Part shown: piece by piece, positions 49,539 to 57,949 of the stretch
Layout: every line of letters begins with the position of its first letter
Position numbering within the stretch: the stretch's first letter is position 1
NCBI RefSeq assembly: GCF_900112615.1
Contig: NZ_FOMK01000001.1
Location: 2,046,001 to 2,110,000, forward strand
DNA from: Chitinophaga sp. CF118
Lineage (GTDB): Bacteria; Bacteroidota; Bacteroidia; Chitinophagales; Chitinophagaceae
Reading direction: 5' to 3'
Length of the DNA: 64,000 bases
Position numbers and translations under genes: made by a program
Notes under the pieces: model-generated
Databases searched by the model: none
Told to the model about the DNA's origin: nothing
What the model saw: only the letters and a program-made list of their open reading frames with translations

Positions 49539-49681
49539 GATTGCTAATGTCAATAAATACACCGCATTTGCCTGTTTAGTTTATTAATTTAGCTTTAGAA
49601 TAAGATTAGAGATTTATTCCCTGATAAAACTTTACCTAATCATCACAGCAGATAAGGCGTATTTATTGACCATTAGCAATC
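49539..49681. repeat. 143-bp element with 22/23-bp terminal inverted repeats (MITE-like)
   Basis: The left end (49539-49560) starts GATTGCTAATG and the right end (49659-49681) finishes CATTAGCAATC. The two are complementary over 22 positions with a single 1-nt gap. The 98-bp interior is AT-rich and non-coding. I could not find a target-site duplication. The form fits a short non-autonomous mobile element or a long-loop hairpin. Confidence 0.5.
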
Positions 49682-49718
49682 AAGGGCTGCTACTCTCCTC
49701 CATGAATGAAATATGTTA

Positions 49719-50075
49719 TCATCCCTTCGCAACGGCTTCCAGCCCTTCTACCGTCTTTTTATCGCTTCCAATAAAAATCTGTTTTCCAACTACCGCTACC
49801 GGGCGTTTTAGAAAAGAATATTCCTGAAGAATCAGATCATGATAATCTTTCTCTGTCAATTCTTTTTCATGCAGTCCCATAGGCCGGTATTTCTGGGAAC
49901 GGCGACTGAACAAGACTTCATAACTACCACTCAGCGCATGCATTTCTTCAAGTTGTTCTGCCGTAATTTTTTCGGTCTTGATATCCTGTAAAACAAATCC
50001 GTTCTCCTTTGCATCAACGGCTTCCAGAATCCTTTTGCAGGTAGTACAGGTAGACAAATGATATATTTTCTTCAT
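49719..50075 (-). CDS. ArsC/Spx-like thioredoxin-fold protein
   Basis: This 118-residue protein has an N-terminal redox motif 'YHLSTCTTCKRILEAVDAKENGFVLQDIKTEKIT' (CxxC at about 10-13). 'VLFSRRSQKYRPMGLHEKELTEKDYHDLILQEYSFLKRPVAVVGKQIFIGSDKK' follows, matching the ArsC/Spx/YffB family. True arsenate reductase function is not implied; many relatives are of unknown role. ATG 50075 matches the family N-terminus; the frame stays open upstream to 50123. It is divergent from polA with an 86-bp gap. Confidence 0.87.
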   Translation of the reverse strand: MKKIYHLSTCTTCKRILEAVDAKENGFVLQDIKTEKITAEQLEEMHALSGSYEVLFSRRSQKYRPMGLHEKELTEKDYHDLILQEYSFLKRPVAVVGKQIFIGSDKKTVEGLEAVAKG

Positions 50076-50149
50076 CCTTTTTTCTTTGTACGCAAAGATC
50101 ATCTCACAATAAGCAAATTCCAAAACAGATTTATTTCATAATTGATCCC

Positions 50150-50157
50150 TATTTTTG
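50150..50157 (+). promoter_or_regulatory. -7 promoter box (TATTTTTG) for polA
   Basis: An exact TAnnTTTG match whose last base is only 5 nt from the A of the polA ATG (50162), implying a leaderless or nearly leaderless transcript. Confidence 0.45.
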
Positions 50158-50161
50158 GGAG

Positions 50162-52981
50162 ATGCAAGAAAAGAAACTGTTTTTACTGGATGCCATGGCA
50201 CTGATCTATCGTGCCTACTATGGATTAATCAGGAATCCGCGCCTAACCAGCACCGGCCGGAATACCAATGCACAGTTTGGTTTCACCACTACCTTACTTG
50301 ATCTTATCAATAAAGAGAAGCCAACTCACATGGCCATTGCGTTTGATACCAGCGCACCCACTGAAAGGCACACCACCTTTACCGATTATAAAGCCAATCG
50401 TGAGGATGCTCCGGAAGACCTGACAGATGCCATTCCTGATATTAAAAGGATCATCAGCGGCTTCAATATCCCCTGCGTAGAGCTGGATGGTTATGAGGCG
50501 GATGACGTAATCGGGACCCTGGCCTGGGAAGCCGCAGATGCTGGCTACACTGTATACATGGTAACTCCGGATAAAGATTACGGGCAACTGGTAAGAGACA
50601 ATGTGTTCATTTACAAGCCTCCATACATGGGTAGCAAGGAGGAAATAATGGGAGTGAAAGAGGTATGTGAAAAATGGCAGATCACAGGTGTTCACCAGGT
50701 AATAGATATCCTGGGACTAATGGGTGATGCGGTAGATAATATTCCCGGTATTCCCGGCGTAGGAGAGAAGACCGCAATGAAACTGCTTTCTCAGTATGGT
50801 TCTATTGAGAATGTACTGGCCAATGCAGATAATATAGCCGGTAAAATGGGCGAAAAGATCAAAGCGGGTGCAGAAAGCGCTATTTTATCAAAACAGCTGG
50901 CTACGATTATTACTAATGTGCCGGTCGTTTTTCATGAAGAGGATTTCTGCATTAAAGAGTCTAACAAAGATCTGCTGGCCGAAGTATTTACAGAACTCGA
51001 ATTTAAAACGCTGGGCAAAAGAATCCTGGGTGAGTCTTTTGCTGCCAGTGCCAGCACAGATACAGGCAATGCACAACTGGACCTGTTTGGCAATATTGTA
51101 GCGGAAACCAACCTGCAACCTGCCCGTGAAGAATCACAGGACGCTACACCAAGCATCCTGGTAGCTGAAAATAATATCCATAATACTGCCCATCATTATC
51201 ATCTGGCAGATACACCAGAAGCGAGAGCCGCTCTTCTTGAAAAACTTTTACAACGGCAGGAAGTATCTTTTGATACGGAAACTACTGGCACTGATGCCAA
51301 CAATGTAGAACTGGTGGGTATGAGTTTTGCTTTTGCGGCTGGTGAAGCCTGGTATGTGCCGGTACCGGCAGATCAGGTGGCGGCAAAAGCTATTACAGAA
51401 AGCTTCCGCCCCTTGTTTGAGTCTACAAACATTCTCTTTGTAGGCCAGAATATCAAGTATGATATGATCGTGTTGAAATGGTACGGTATAGAAATAAAAG
51501 GCCCTGTATTCGATACCATGCTGGCACATTATCTTATTGAGCCGGAAGGCCGTCGCAGTATGGATCTCCTGAGTGCGCAGTACCTGCAATACGAACCGGT
51601 ATCCATAGAATCACTCATTGGTAAAAAGGGTAAGACTCAGGGCAACATGCGTGATGTTGAACTGGATAAAATAAAAGAATATGCGGCTGAAGATGCAGAC
51701 ATTACCCTGCAACTGAAAGAAAAGTTTGCGCCACTATTAACACTCAAAAGTGTAGAAAAAGTATTCTATGAAATAGAGAACCCACTGGTAAGGGTATTGA
51801 CAGACATGGAATACGAAGGTATTGCGGTAGACAAACAGGCACTGGCTGAGTATTCCCGTGAGCTGGATACAGAAATAAAAAGAGCGGAAGAAAGTGTATA
51901 TACACAGGCTGGTGTACGTTTTAACCTGGCCTCCCCCAAGCAGTTGGGAGAGGTATTGTTTGAGAAACTCCAACTGGATCCTAAAGCAAAGAAAACCCGC
52001 ACAGGACAATATGCTACAGGAGAAGATGTATTACAGAAACTGTCTAATAAACACCAGATAGTAGAAGACATCCTGGTATTCCGTGAGCTGAGTAAACTAA
52101 AATCGACTTATGTAGATGCCCTGCCATTAATGGTAAATAACCGCACTAACCGGGTACATACTTCCTATAATCAGGCGGTAGCTGTTACTGGCCGTTTGAG
52201 TTCCAACAATCCAAACCTGCAGAACATCCCAATCCGGACAGATAGAGGACGGGAAGTACGCAAGGCCTTTGTGCCCCGGAATGAGGAATATATATTGCTG
52301 TCTGCCGACTATTCACAAATAGAACTGCGCATCATTGCAGCCATCAGTAAAGATGCCCAGATGATGGATGCCTTCCAAAACAAACTGGATATTCACACTG
52401 CTACCGCAGCCAAGGTATACGGCATTGACCTTTCGGAAGTAACATCGGAAATGCGCCGCAATGCAAAGAGTGTAAACTTCGGGATCATTTATGGTGTGAG
52501 CGCATTTGGTTTGTCTGAAAACCTGGGTATTGCCCGCAGTGAGGCCAAAATGCTAATCGATAACTATTTTGCGCAATACCCTGCCATTAAAGAATACATG
52601 GATTCACAGATCAAATTTGCGCAGGTAAATGGTTATGTGGAAACATTACTGGGTCGTAAACGCTGGTTAAAGGATATTAATTCTTCCAACGCTGTTGTAC
52701 GGGGATATGCAGAAAGAAATGCTATCAACATGCCTATCCAGGGTACTGCTGCGGATATGATCAAGCTGGCAATGATCTCCATTCACAAAACATTCCAGCA
52801 GCATAATCTCCGCTCTAAAATGATCTTACAGGTACATGATGAGTTGGTATTTGATGCCCATCGTGACGAAGTAGATATCATTAAACCACTTATCCTCGAA
52901 GGCATGCGCAATGCGCTGCCGCTGGCTGTTCCGGTAGAAGTTGAGATCGGATCAGGTGTCAACTGGTTACAGGCACATTAA
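50162..52981 (+). CDS. polA: DNA polymerase I
   Basis: This is a 939-residue three-domain polymerase. The 5'-3' exonuclease (about 1-290) has 'FLLDAMALIYRAYYG', 'DGYEADDVIGTLAWEA' and 'GLMGDAVDNIPGIPGVGEKTA'. The 3'-5' exonuclease (about 340-530) keeps its residues: 'SFDTETTGTDA', 'GQNIKYDMIV' and 'YAAEDADITLQLKE', so proofreading is expected. The polymerase domain (about 560-939) has motif A 'LSADYSQIELRIIAAIS', motif B 'RRNAKSVNFGIIYGVSAFGLS' and motif C 'LQVHDELVFD'. It fills gaps in repair and removes Okazaki primers. Confidence 0.97.
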   Translation: MQEKKLFLLDAMALIYRAYYGLIRNPRLTSTGRNTNAQFGFTTTLLDLINKEKPTHMAIAFDTSAPTERHTTFTDYKANREDAPEDLTDAIPDIKRIISGFNIPCVELDGYEADDVIGTLAWEAADAGYTVYMVTPDKDYGQLVRDNVFIYKPPYMGSKEEIMGVKEVCEKWQITGVHQVIDILGLMGDAVDNIPGIPGVGEKTAMKLLSQYGSIENVLANADNIAGKMGEKIKAGAESAILSKQLATIITNVPVVFHEEDFCIKESNKDLLAEVFTELEFKTLGKRILGESFAASASTDTGNAQLDLFGNIVAETNLQPAREESQDATPSILVAENNIHNTAHHYHLADTPEARAALLEKLLQRQEVSFDTETTGTDANNVELVGMSFAFAAGEAWYVPVPADQVAAKAITESFRPLFESTNILFVGQNIKYDMIVLKWYGIEIKGPVFDTMLAHYLIEPEGRRSMDLLSAQYLQYEPVSIESLIGKKGKTQGNMRDVELDKIKEYAAEDADITLQLKEKFAPLLTLKSVEKVFYEIENPLVRVLTDMEYEGIAVDKQALAEYSRELDTEIKRAEESVYTQAGVRFNLASPKQLGEVLFEKLQLDPKAKKTRTGQYATGEDVLQKLSNKHQIVEDILVFRELSKLKSTYVDALPLMVNNRTNRVHTSYNQAVAVTGRLSSNNPNLQNIPIRTDRGREVRKAFVPRNEEYILLSADYSQIELRIIAAISKDAQMMDAFQNKLDIHTATAAKVYGIDLSEVTSEMRRNAKSVNFGIIYGVSAFGLSENLGIARSEAKMLIDNYFAQYPAIKEYMDSQIKFAQVNGYVETLLGRKRWLKDINSSNAVVRGYAERNAINMPIQGTAADMIKLAMISIHKTFQQHNLRSKMILQVHDELVFDAHRDEVDIIKPLILEGMRNALPLAVPVEVEIGSGVNWLQAH

Positions 52982-52997
52982 ATTATATAAAATAAAA

Positions 52998-53063
52998 GAG
53001 CTGAGAATTGCAAAAGCATAAATAACCGGATGAACCGTATACTGTTTAAGCAATTCTCAGCTC
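52998..53063. terminator. Long-loop inverted repeat after polA
   Basis: Perfect 14-bp arms GAGCTGAGAATTGC / GCAATTCTCAGCTC enclose a 38-nt loop, 17 nt after the polA stop codon. A T-run follows 8 nt later. It is a probable terminator. Confidence 0.6.
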
Positions 53064-53083
53064 CAATATTCATTTTTTACAGA

Positions 53084-53117
53084 CTTTTTATACACAGGAG
53101 CCTTTGTGTATAAAAAG
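53084..53117. repeat. Second hairpin after polA
   Basis: Perfect 13-bp arms CTTTTTATACACA / TGTGTATAAAAAG with an 8-nt loop, 20 bp after the first hairpin. It may be a backup terminator. The rest of the 295-bp gap to the GNAT gene shows only a degenerate -7 box (TAGCTTTC, 53265-53272). Confidence 0.6.
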
Positions 53118-53276
53118 CTTCAAATATTTAATTTTCTTTTTGTGTTTCTCTTTAGCTCTGCGGCCAACATTTTCGCCCTCTCCATATAAAATCCCACTGT
53201 TGCCTCATCACAGCCATTCAGGAATTATAGCATGTCCCCTATTGTGTTTTACAAATTCGTTTACTAGCTTTCGGCC

Positions 53277-53798
53277 ATGATCCTGACCTCCCGGTTACAA
53301 TTACTGTCTTGTTCCCTGCAACATTTCGAAGCGCTGTTGCAAGGTGAGGATGTATTGGGTGAACTCCTGGATATAGAAATCCCCGAATTCTGGACCTCGT
53401 TCCCTGAGATAATCTTAGTAGCATATGACAAATTACGCAATGACCCTTCTTTACTGGGCTGGTTCTTTTACCTTGTGATACACAAAGAGGACCGGCGGCT
53501 GATTGGTGCTGGCGGCTTTAAAGGACGCCCCGATAGTACCGGTACCGTAGAAATAGTGTATGAGATAACTCCCTCATACCGGGAAAAAGGCTATGGTACA
53601 GAGTTTACACAGGCCCTTATCCGCTTTGCCTTTAATCATTCATATGTTCAAAAGGTTGTAGCCCATACGGAAGTAGAATACACGGCCTATGTAAAAGTAT
53701 TGCAAAAATCAGGGATGCATTTTGCGGGTGAAGTTCCTGAAGATCAGTTGTGGCGTTGGGAAATAACCCGTAACCAGTATGAGTTACCGGCAGACTGA
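53277..53798 (+). CDS. GNAT family N-acetyltransferase
   Basis: This 173-residue protein has 'LTSRLQLLSCSLQHFEALLQGED' at the start. 'RLIGAGGFKGRPDSTGTVEIVYEITPSYREKGYGTEFTQALIRFAF' contains the acetyl-CoA loop with REKGYG. 'VVAHTEVEYTAYVKVLQKSGMHFAGE' follows. It resembles RimJ/RimL-type acetyltransferases; the substrate is unknown. The degenerate -7 box ends just 5 nt before the ATG. Confidence 0.85.
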   Translation: MILTSRLQLLSCSLQHFEALLQGEDVLGELLDIEIPEFWTSFPEIILVAYDKLRNDPSLLGWFFYLVIHKEDRRLIGAGGFKGRPDSTGTVEIVYEITPSYREKGYGTEFTQALIRFAFNHSYVQKVVAHTEVEYTAYVKVLQKSGMHFAGEVPEDQLWRWEITRNQYELPAD

Positions 53799-53931
53799 TC
53801 CCTGCATTATTGTCCATTCTTTTACTGCATCCCACCTGTATATAGCCCGTTCGTCCTTCTTTTCGCTATAGCAATGCTTGCTTTCCCTTACATTTATTAC
53901 CTGTTTTTACCAAAATCAAATCACCACAACA

Positions 53932-55077
53932 ATGAAAAAATGGATCTTATGCTTTGCCGCATTTTGTTCTACAGCGGCAATGGCCCAAACCTCCAATAAG
54001 GAAGGTAGCCACTATCAATTTACAGTAATAAAGAACATGGATGCAGGAGATGTGGAAAATCAGGGCCGTACCGGTACCTGCTGGTCCTTTTCCGGACTGT
54101 CCTTTTTCCAGGCCGAATTGCTGCGCAATGGTAAAGGCAAAGACCTGAACCTGAGCGAAATGTTTGTAGTAAGAAAAATGTACCCTCTCAAAGCGGTTAA
54201 TTATGTACGTATGCATGGTAAAGCCAACTTTGGAGAAGGTGGTGGTTTTCCGGACGATCTGTTGTGCCTGCGTGAATATGGTATGGTACCCCAGAGCATT
54301 TACGATGGTAACCGGGTAAAAACTTACAACCACGCTGAAATGACTGGCCTGCTGGAAAACATGACTAAGAGCATTGGTGCCAGTGAAGGCATTGTTAATC
54401 AAAACTGGAAAACCGCTTTTGATGGTGTGCTTAATGCCTACATGGGCGATGCTCCTCAGAAATTTGATTATAATGGCAAAAGCTACACTCCTCAGACCTT
54501 TGCCAAAGAATTGGGACTGAATGCTGATGATTATGTGCTTGTATCTTCATTTACCCATCACCCTTATTACGAACAGTTTGTACTGGAAATACCAGACAAC
54601 TGGAATTGGGAAAGAGTATATAATGTTCCTTTAAAGGACCTGACGGATATTGCAGAAAATGCTATTCAGACTGGTTATACCATTGCCTGGGCATCCGATG
54701 TAAGCGAAAAAGGCTTCAACTTCCGTGAAGGTCTTGCAATAGTTCCCGCTACTGAGTTGGAAGACATGACTCCTGATGAAAGGAAAAAAGCATTTGATGA
54801 ACCTGTCACAGAAAAAACCATCACTCCTGAATTACGCCAGCTGGCATTTGATAACTTCGAAACACAGGATGATCATGGTATGCTCATTGTAGGTATGGCT
54901 AAGGATCAGACAGGAAAAGTATTCTTCCGTGTGAAAAACTCATGGGGTACTGCTAATCCTGGTAACGGCTATTTTTATGCTTCTGAACCATTCTTTGCTT
55001 ACAAGACTACCTGCATCATGCTGAACAAAAAAGCATTGCCTGCTGCTATCGCGAAGAAATTAGGGATCAAACAATAA
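53932..55077 (+). CDS. C1 family cysteine peptidase (aminopeptidase C/bleomycin hydrolase-like)
   Basis: This exported peptidase has about 381 residues, with signal peptide 'MKKWILCFAAFCSTAAMAQ'. The catalytic residues are visible: Gln and Cys in 'VENQGRTGTCWSFSGLSFFQAELL' (Cys near 48), His in 'TQDDHGMLIVGMAKDQ' (near 320) and Asn in 'FFRVKNSWGTANPGNGYFY' (near 345). This is the PepC/BlmH layout. Unlike cytosolic PepC it carries a signal sequence, so it probably works in the periplasm, as in other Bacteroidota. The open frame extends upstream to a TTG at 53878, but ATG 53932 begins the signal peptide. Confidence 0.92.
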   Translation: MKKWILCFAAFCSTAAMAQTSNKEGSHYQFTVIKNMDAGDVENQGRTGTCWSFSGLSFFQAELLRNGKGKDLNLSEMFVVRKMYPLKAVNYVRMHGKANFGEGGGFPDDLLCLREYGMVPQSIYDGNRVKTYNHAEMTGLLENMTKSIGASEGIVNQNWKTAFDGVLNAYMGDAPQKFDYNGKSYTPQTFAKELGLNADDYVLVSSFTHHPYYEQFVLEIPDNWNWERVYNVPLKDLTDIAENAIQTGYTIAWASDVSEKGFNFREGLAIVPATELEDMTPDERKKAFDEPVTEKTITPELRQLAFDNFETQDDHGMLIVGMAKDQTGKVFFRVKNSWGTANPGNGYFYASEPFFAYKTTCIMLNKKALPAAIAKKLGIKQ

Positions 55078-55518
55078 TTGAGCATTTATTAAGCAATCGT
55101 GCATTATCGCATACATTACTTTTACTCCTTTCATCAACCTTTGGTTGTTAAGGGGAGGGATCAAGTCCTTTATTTCAACTGTCCTGGACAGTTGAAATAA
55201 AGGACTTGATCTTTAATGACTACGTCAACAATCTTCTCCTAAACCCCCATCAACAGACACTTACAAGAGTTACCGTTAATAATGAACTTATCACTAAACA
55301 CTACTTTACCTATAGTTTGATGATGAGAAGAATCGGGAATAGAATGAAATATTTGCCTTCGGCAGATGATTATGATAACAAACCAGATCAACCTAAAATC
55401 CTTGCGACACACAACTGAATTTAACCTGTTTAAAAGTTAATTCATTTGTTGACGATGTCAAATTATTTATTTGCTTAGATCAAATAGTTTCCTTCTATCA
55501 TCCTACTGTAGCGGAGAT
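55078..55518. other. Intergenic region with a long palindrome
   Basis: About 440 bp contain the 53-nt palindrome listed separately and roughly 300 bp of AT-rich sequence. A 70-codon frame (55206-55418, TTG start inside the palindrome) shows no protein-like features I trust. Confidence 0.5.
55159..55211. repeat. 53-nt perfect palindrome (26-bp arms, 1-nt centre)
   Basis: The left arm 55159-55184 begins GATCAAGTCCTTTATTTC; the right arm 55186-55211 is its exact complement, with a single T between them. It is 81 bp after the C1 peptidase gene. It may act as a terminator, but the length, perfection and lack of loop are unusual. Confidence 0.8.
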
Positions 55519-55872
55519 TCAATGCTTCCCTTCAATACGCTGTGCCTCCTGGTAACTTCCCAGGCGAAATTTTACAGGAACTTTGGTTTGTTTCTCCCAT
55601 GCCCATTCTCTTTTACAGAAATAGCCAAAACATTGCTGATAATAATCTCCCGGACCTACCGGTGAAGTCGCTTTTGGGGCAATGGGTAATTCCTGTGCAG
55701 ATGAAAAAGTTAACAAAGATACAGGGGCGGGGGCGACCAACCGGAGATTAAAAGAATGAGAGATTAACGGGTAAAGAGGGGCTACCGATAACTGACTGGT
55801 AGCTGCTATTTTCTGCTGCGCCATTGACAGGCCGGGAATAGCAATAAGCATTAACAGGATCACCTTTTTCAT
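55519..55872 (-). CDS. Small exported protein of unknown function
   Basis: This 117-residue protein has signal peptide 'MKKVILLMLIAIPGLSMAQ' and no membrane segment afterwards. The mature part has 'LVAPAPVSLLTFSSAQELPIAPKAT' and a C-terminal 'YYQQCFGYFCKREWAWEKQTKVPVKFRLGSYQEAQRIEGKH' with two cysteines. The last 30 residues ('VPVKFRLGSYQEAQRIEG') look like a conserved short motif seen in exported Bacteroidota proteins, but I cannot name it. It follows the TsaC-like gene on the same strand by only 16 bp and is probably co-transcribed. Confidence 0.7.
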   Translation of the reverse strand: MKKVILLMLIAIPGLSMAQQKIAATSQLSVAPLYPLISHSFNLRLVAPAPVSLLTFSSAQELPIAPKATSPVGPGDYYQQCFGYFCKREWAWEKQTKVPVKFRLGSYQEAQRIEGKH

Positions 55873-55888
55873 AAACATTGTTTTAAGT

Positions 55889-56506
55889 TTATAATAGTTC
55901 CTCCCAGCTTCCTGCGCCCTCTCTGATCAGTACCGGTTCTGAATCGGTACAATCCACAACGGTAGAGAAAGTCATTCCTCCTATACCTCCATCCACTACG
56001 ATATCCACAATCTTTCCGAATTTTTCATGTATGATTTCCGGGTCCGTATATTCTTCCACATACACTTCTATTGGAAGAGAGGTACTCATAATCGGGTTCC
56101 CCAATTCACTCACAATTGCCCGGCATATATTATTATCCGGTACACGAATCCCTACTGTATCTTTTTTCGCCTTAAGGATCTTAGGCACCATTTTACTTGC
56201 AGGCAAAATGAATGTATATGGACCCGGCAATGCCTTCTTTAACATTCTAAAGACAGGAGTATCCACACTTTTTGCGTAATCTGATAAATGACTCAAATCC
56301 GAACAGATAAACGAGAATTGTGCTTTGGCAGGATTTATCTGTTTAATGCGGCAAATCCGTTCCACGGCTTTATGCTGAGAAATGTCACATCCCAGGCCAT
56401 ACACAGTATCTGTAGGGTAAATGATCACTCCTCCATCTTTCAAACATTCAACTATCGTTTTTAAGTGGCGGGGATTCGGATTATCAGGATGTAAGGTCAA
56501 AAGCAT
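55889..56506 (-). CDS. L-threonylcarbamoyladenylate synthase (TsaC/YciO/Sua5 family)
   Basis: This is a 205-residue single-domain YrdC-fold protein. 'LKDGGVIIYPTDTVYGLGCDI' is the conserved nucleotide/substrate-binding start. Also conserved are 'RICRIKQINPAKAQFSFICSDLSHLSDYA', 'LPGPYTFILPAS' and 'TVGIRVPDNNICRAIVSELGNPIMSTSLPI'. The family makes threonylcarbamoyl-AMP for the t6A37 modification of ANN-decoding tRNAs. The wording 'PAKAQFSF' is closer to the YciO branch, whose exact role is debated, so a second copy elsewhere could be the main TsaC. Confidence 0.88.
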   Translation of the reverse strand: MLLTLHPDNPNPRHLKTIVECLKDGGVIIYPTDTVYGLGCDISQHKAVERICRIKQINPAKAQFSFICSDLSHLSDYAKSVDTPVFRMLKKALPGPYTFILPASKMVPKILKAKKDTVGIRVPDNNICRAIVSELGNPIMSTSLPIEVYVEEYTDPEIIHEKFGKIVDIVVDGGIGGMTFSTVVDCTDSEPVLIREGAGSWEELL

Positions 56507-56613
56507 ACTGCTAATTTACGGAATATGCAACGATCCCCGACGATTCAACATTTACACATTCGCACATTAAATAATCTTATTATCTTTCCGCCCGATTTTC
56601 TAAACCAATCTGG

Positions 56614-57327
56614 ATGAACACAAAAGGAATTGTTCCGAGAACATGGAGAAGACTGAAGCGCGTGCTATTAGTGCTCTTTATTGCTCATTTACTTTATCTC
56701 ATCCTGTTACGCTGGGTAAATCCACCAATTACGGTGACCATGATTTCCAGCTGGTTCAGCCTCTGGGGGACTGATAAAAAGTTTCATAAAACATGGGTAG
56801 ATTATGATGAGATCTCCCAACACAGCAAGCTGGCTGTACTGGCAAGTGAAGACCAGCTTTTTCCTGATCATAACGGATTTGATTTCAAGTCTATAGAAAA
56901 GGCAATGAAGCATAATCAGAAAAGTAAAAAGATCCGGGGAGCAAGTACTATTAGCCAACAGGTAGCTAAAAACGTTTTCCTGTGGCAGGGTAGAAGCTGG
57001 ATACGCAAAGGGCTGGAAGTGTATTTTACTTTTATGATCGAAAAACTGTGGGGAAAAGAGCGGATTCTCGAAATGTACCTGAATGTGGCCCAGACCGGAG
57101 ACGGTATTTTTGGTGTAGAAGCCGCTGCTCAACAATATTATCACAAGAGTGCCGCTTCACTTAACAGGGAACAATCCGCGATGATAGCTGCCTGTTTGCC
57201 TAATCCGGTAAAGTATACAGTCAATCCTCCTGCCCGTATCACGGCATGGCGCCAACGCAGAATTCTTACTCAAATGCGTTTCCTTGCCGGTGATCCCGAT
57301 ATTTCAGCACTGGTAAGCAGCAAGTAA
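56614..57327 (+). CDS. mtgA: Monofunctional biosynthetic peptidoglycan transglycosylase
   Basis: This 237-residue GT51 enzyme has an N-terminal membrane helix ('RVLLVLFIAHLLYLILLRWV'). The catalytic motifs are 'LAVLASEDQLFPDHNGFDFKSIEKAM' (first Glu) and 'RGASTISQQVAKNVFLWQGRSWIRKGLEVYFTFMIEKLWGKERILEMYLN' (second Glu region). 'GIFGVEAAAQQYYHKSAASL' follows. It polymerises lipid II into glycan strands and has no transpeptidase domain. A degenerate -7 box (TATCTTTC, 56581-56588) precedes it, and a strong terminator follows. Confidence 0.94.
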   Translation: MNTKGIVPRTWRRLKRVLLVLFIAHLLYLILLRWVNPPITVTMISSWFSLWGTDKKFHKTWVDYDEISQHSKLAVLASEDQLFPDHNGFDFKSIEKAMKHNQKSKKIRGASTISQQVAKNVFLWQGRSWIRKGLEVYFTFMIEKLWGKERILEMYLNVAQTGDGIFGVEAAAQQYYHKSAASLNREQSAMIAACLPNPVKYTVNPPARITAWRQRRILTQMRFLAGDPDISALVSSK

Positions 57328-57341
57328 TATCACGAACTCAT

Positions 57342-57388
57342 ACATAAAAGAAAAGGACGGGGCTTTGCCTCGTCCTTTTCTTTTATGT
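57342..57388. terminator. Bidirectional terminator
   Basis: An 18-bp perfect inverted repeat (ACATAAAAGAAAAGGACG and complement) with an 11-nt loop, extendable by wobble pairs, between mtgA and the converging NadR-like gene. Confidence 0.9.
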
Positions 57389-57424
57389 CACCCAACGAAT
57401 CAAAGGCTGTATAATTTTCATCCC

Positions 57425-57949
57425 TTAGACTTCTTTCAGCAAACTATCTATCGCATGAACCGATGTTCGCAGCCTATCTTGCACACTACCGCGGATCTCT
57501 ACCCAGGGTACTCCGGATGCTGCTACAATATCTCTGTAAACATTAAAAAAGTATTCCCTCATTTTCGGATCAGGGTATTCCCGCTGAGGATCTTCCACCC
57601 AGGGAACGTCTATGTAGGTTAGCAAGTACAAATCGTATTTCCGGGAAGCGATGTAAGCCAGGATCAGCGGGTCGCACCCATTATACTTATGCTCACTCCA
57701 GACTTTGATTACATGCACATCAGTATCGCATATCAGTAACTTATTTGCCAGCGCAGCCCTTTCATCCTCCAGACTCAATTGTCCTTCAGCTATATCCAGC
57801 AAATCATGCTGCTCATATGGACGCGGCAGTTCCTCTATGAACTGGCGGGCATATTCAGGCACCCATATAGTATTGTAGTGTGCCGCCAGCTGTTCACTGA
57901 GTGTACTCTTTCCGGTAGATTCCGGTCCTATGACAACTACTTTTTTCAT
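57425..57949 (-). CDS. NadR-type ribosylnicotinamide kinase-like ATPase
   Basis: This 174-residue P-loop protein starts 'MKKVVVIGPESTGKSTLSEQLAAHYN' (Walker A at about 8-16). 'VPEYARQFIEELPRPYEQHDLLDIAEGQ', 'ANKLLICDTDVHVIKVWSEHKYN' and 'YDLYLLTYIDVPWVEDPQREYPDPKMREYFF' match the kinase domain of NadR. That domain phosphorylates nicotinamide riboside to NMN. The DNA-binding and adenylyltransferase domains of enterobacterial NadR are absent. It overlaps pnuC by 4 bp, so uptake and phosphorylation of nicotinamide riboside are coupled. Confidence 0.9.
   Translation of the reverse strand: MKKVVVIGPESTGKSTLSEQLAAHYNTIWVPEYARQFIEELPRPYEQHDLLDIAEGQLSLEDERAALANKLLICDTDVHVIKVWSEHKYNGCDPLILAYIASRKYDLYLLTYIDVPWVEDPQREYPDPKMREYFFNVYRDIVAASGVPWVEIRGSVQDRLRTSVHAIDSLLKEV

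Larger units (their letters stand above)
49399..49718. other. Intergenic region between converging genes
   Basis: This 320-bp gap holds a GC-rich terminator hairpin (49509-49538) and an adjoining 143-bp element bounded by inverted repeats (49539-49681). Nothing coding is visible. Confidence 0.6.

Noticed and set aside
49719..50075. ArsC-like gene considered as an arsenic resistance locus
   Set aside because: No arsB, acr3 or arsR nearby; the family is mostly of unknown or regulatory function.
55206..55418. 70-codon frame after the palindrome
   Set aside because: TTG start inside the palindrome, no promoter box or ribosome site, and a composition that does not look like a folded protein. Possibly a remnant, but I cannot support it.
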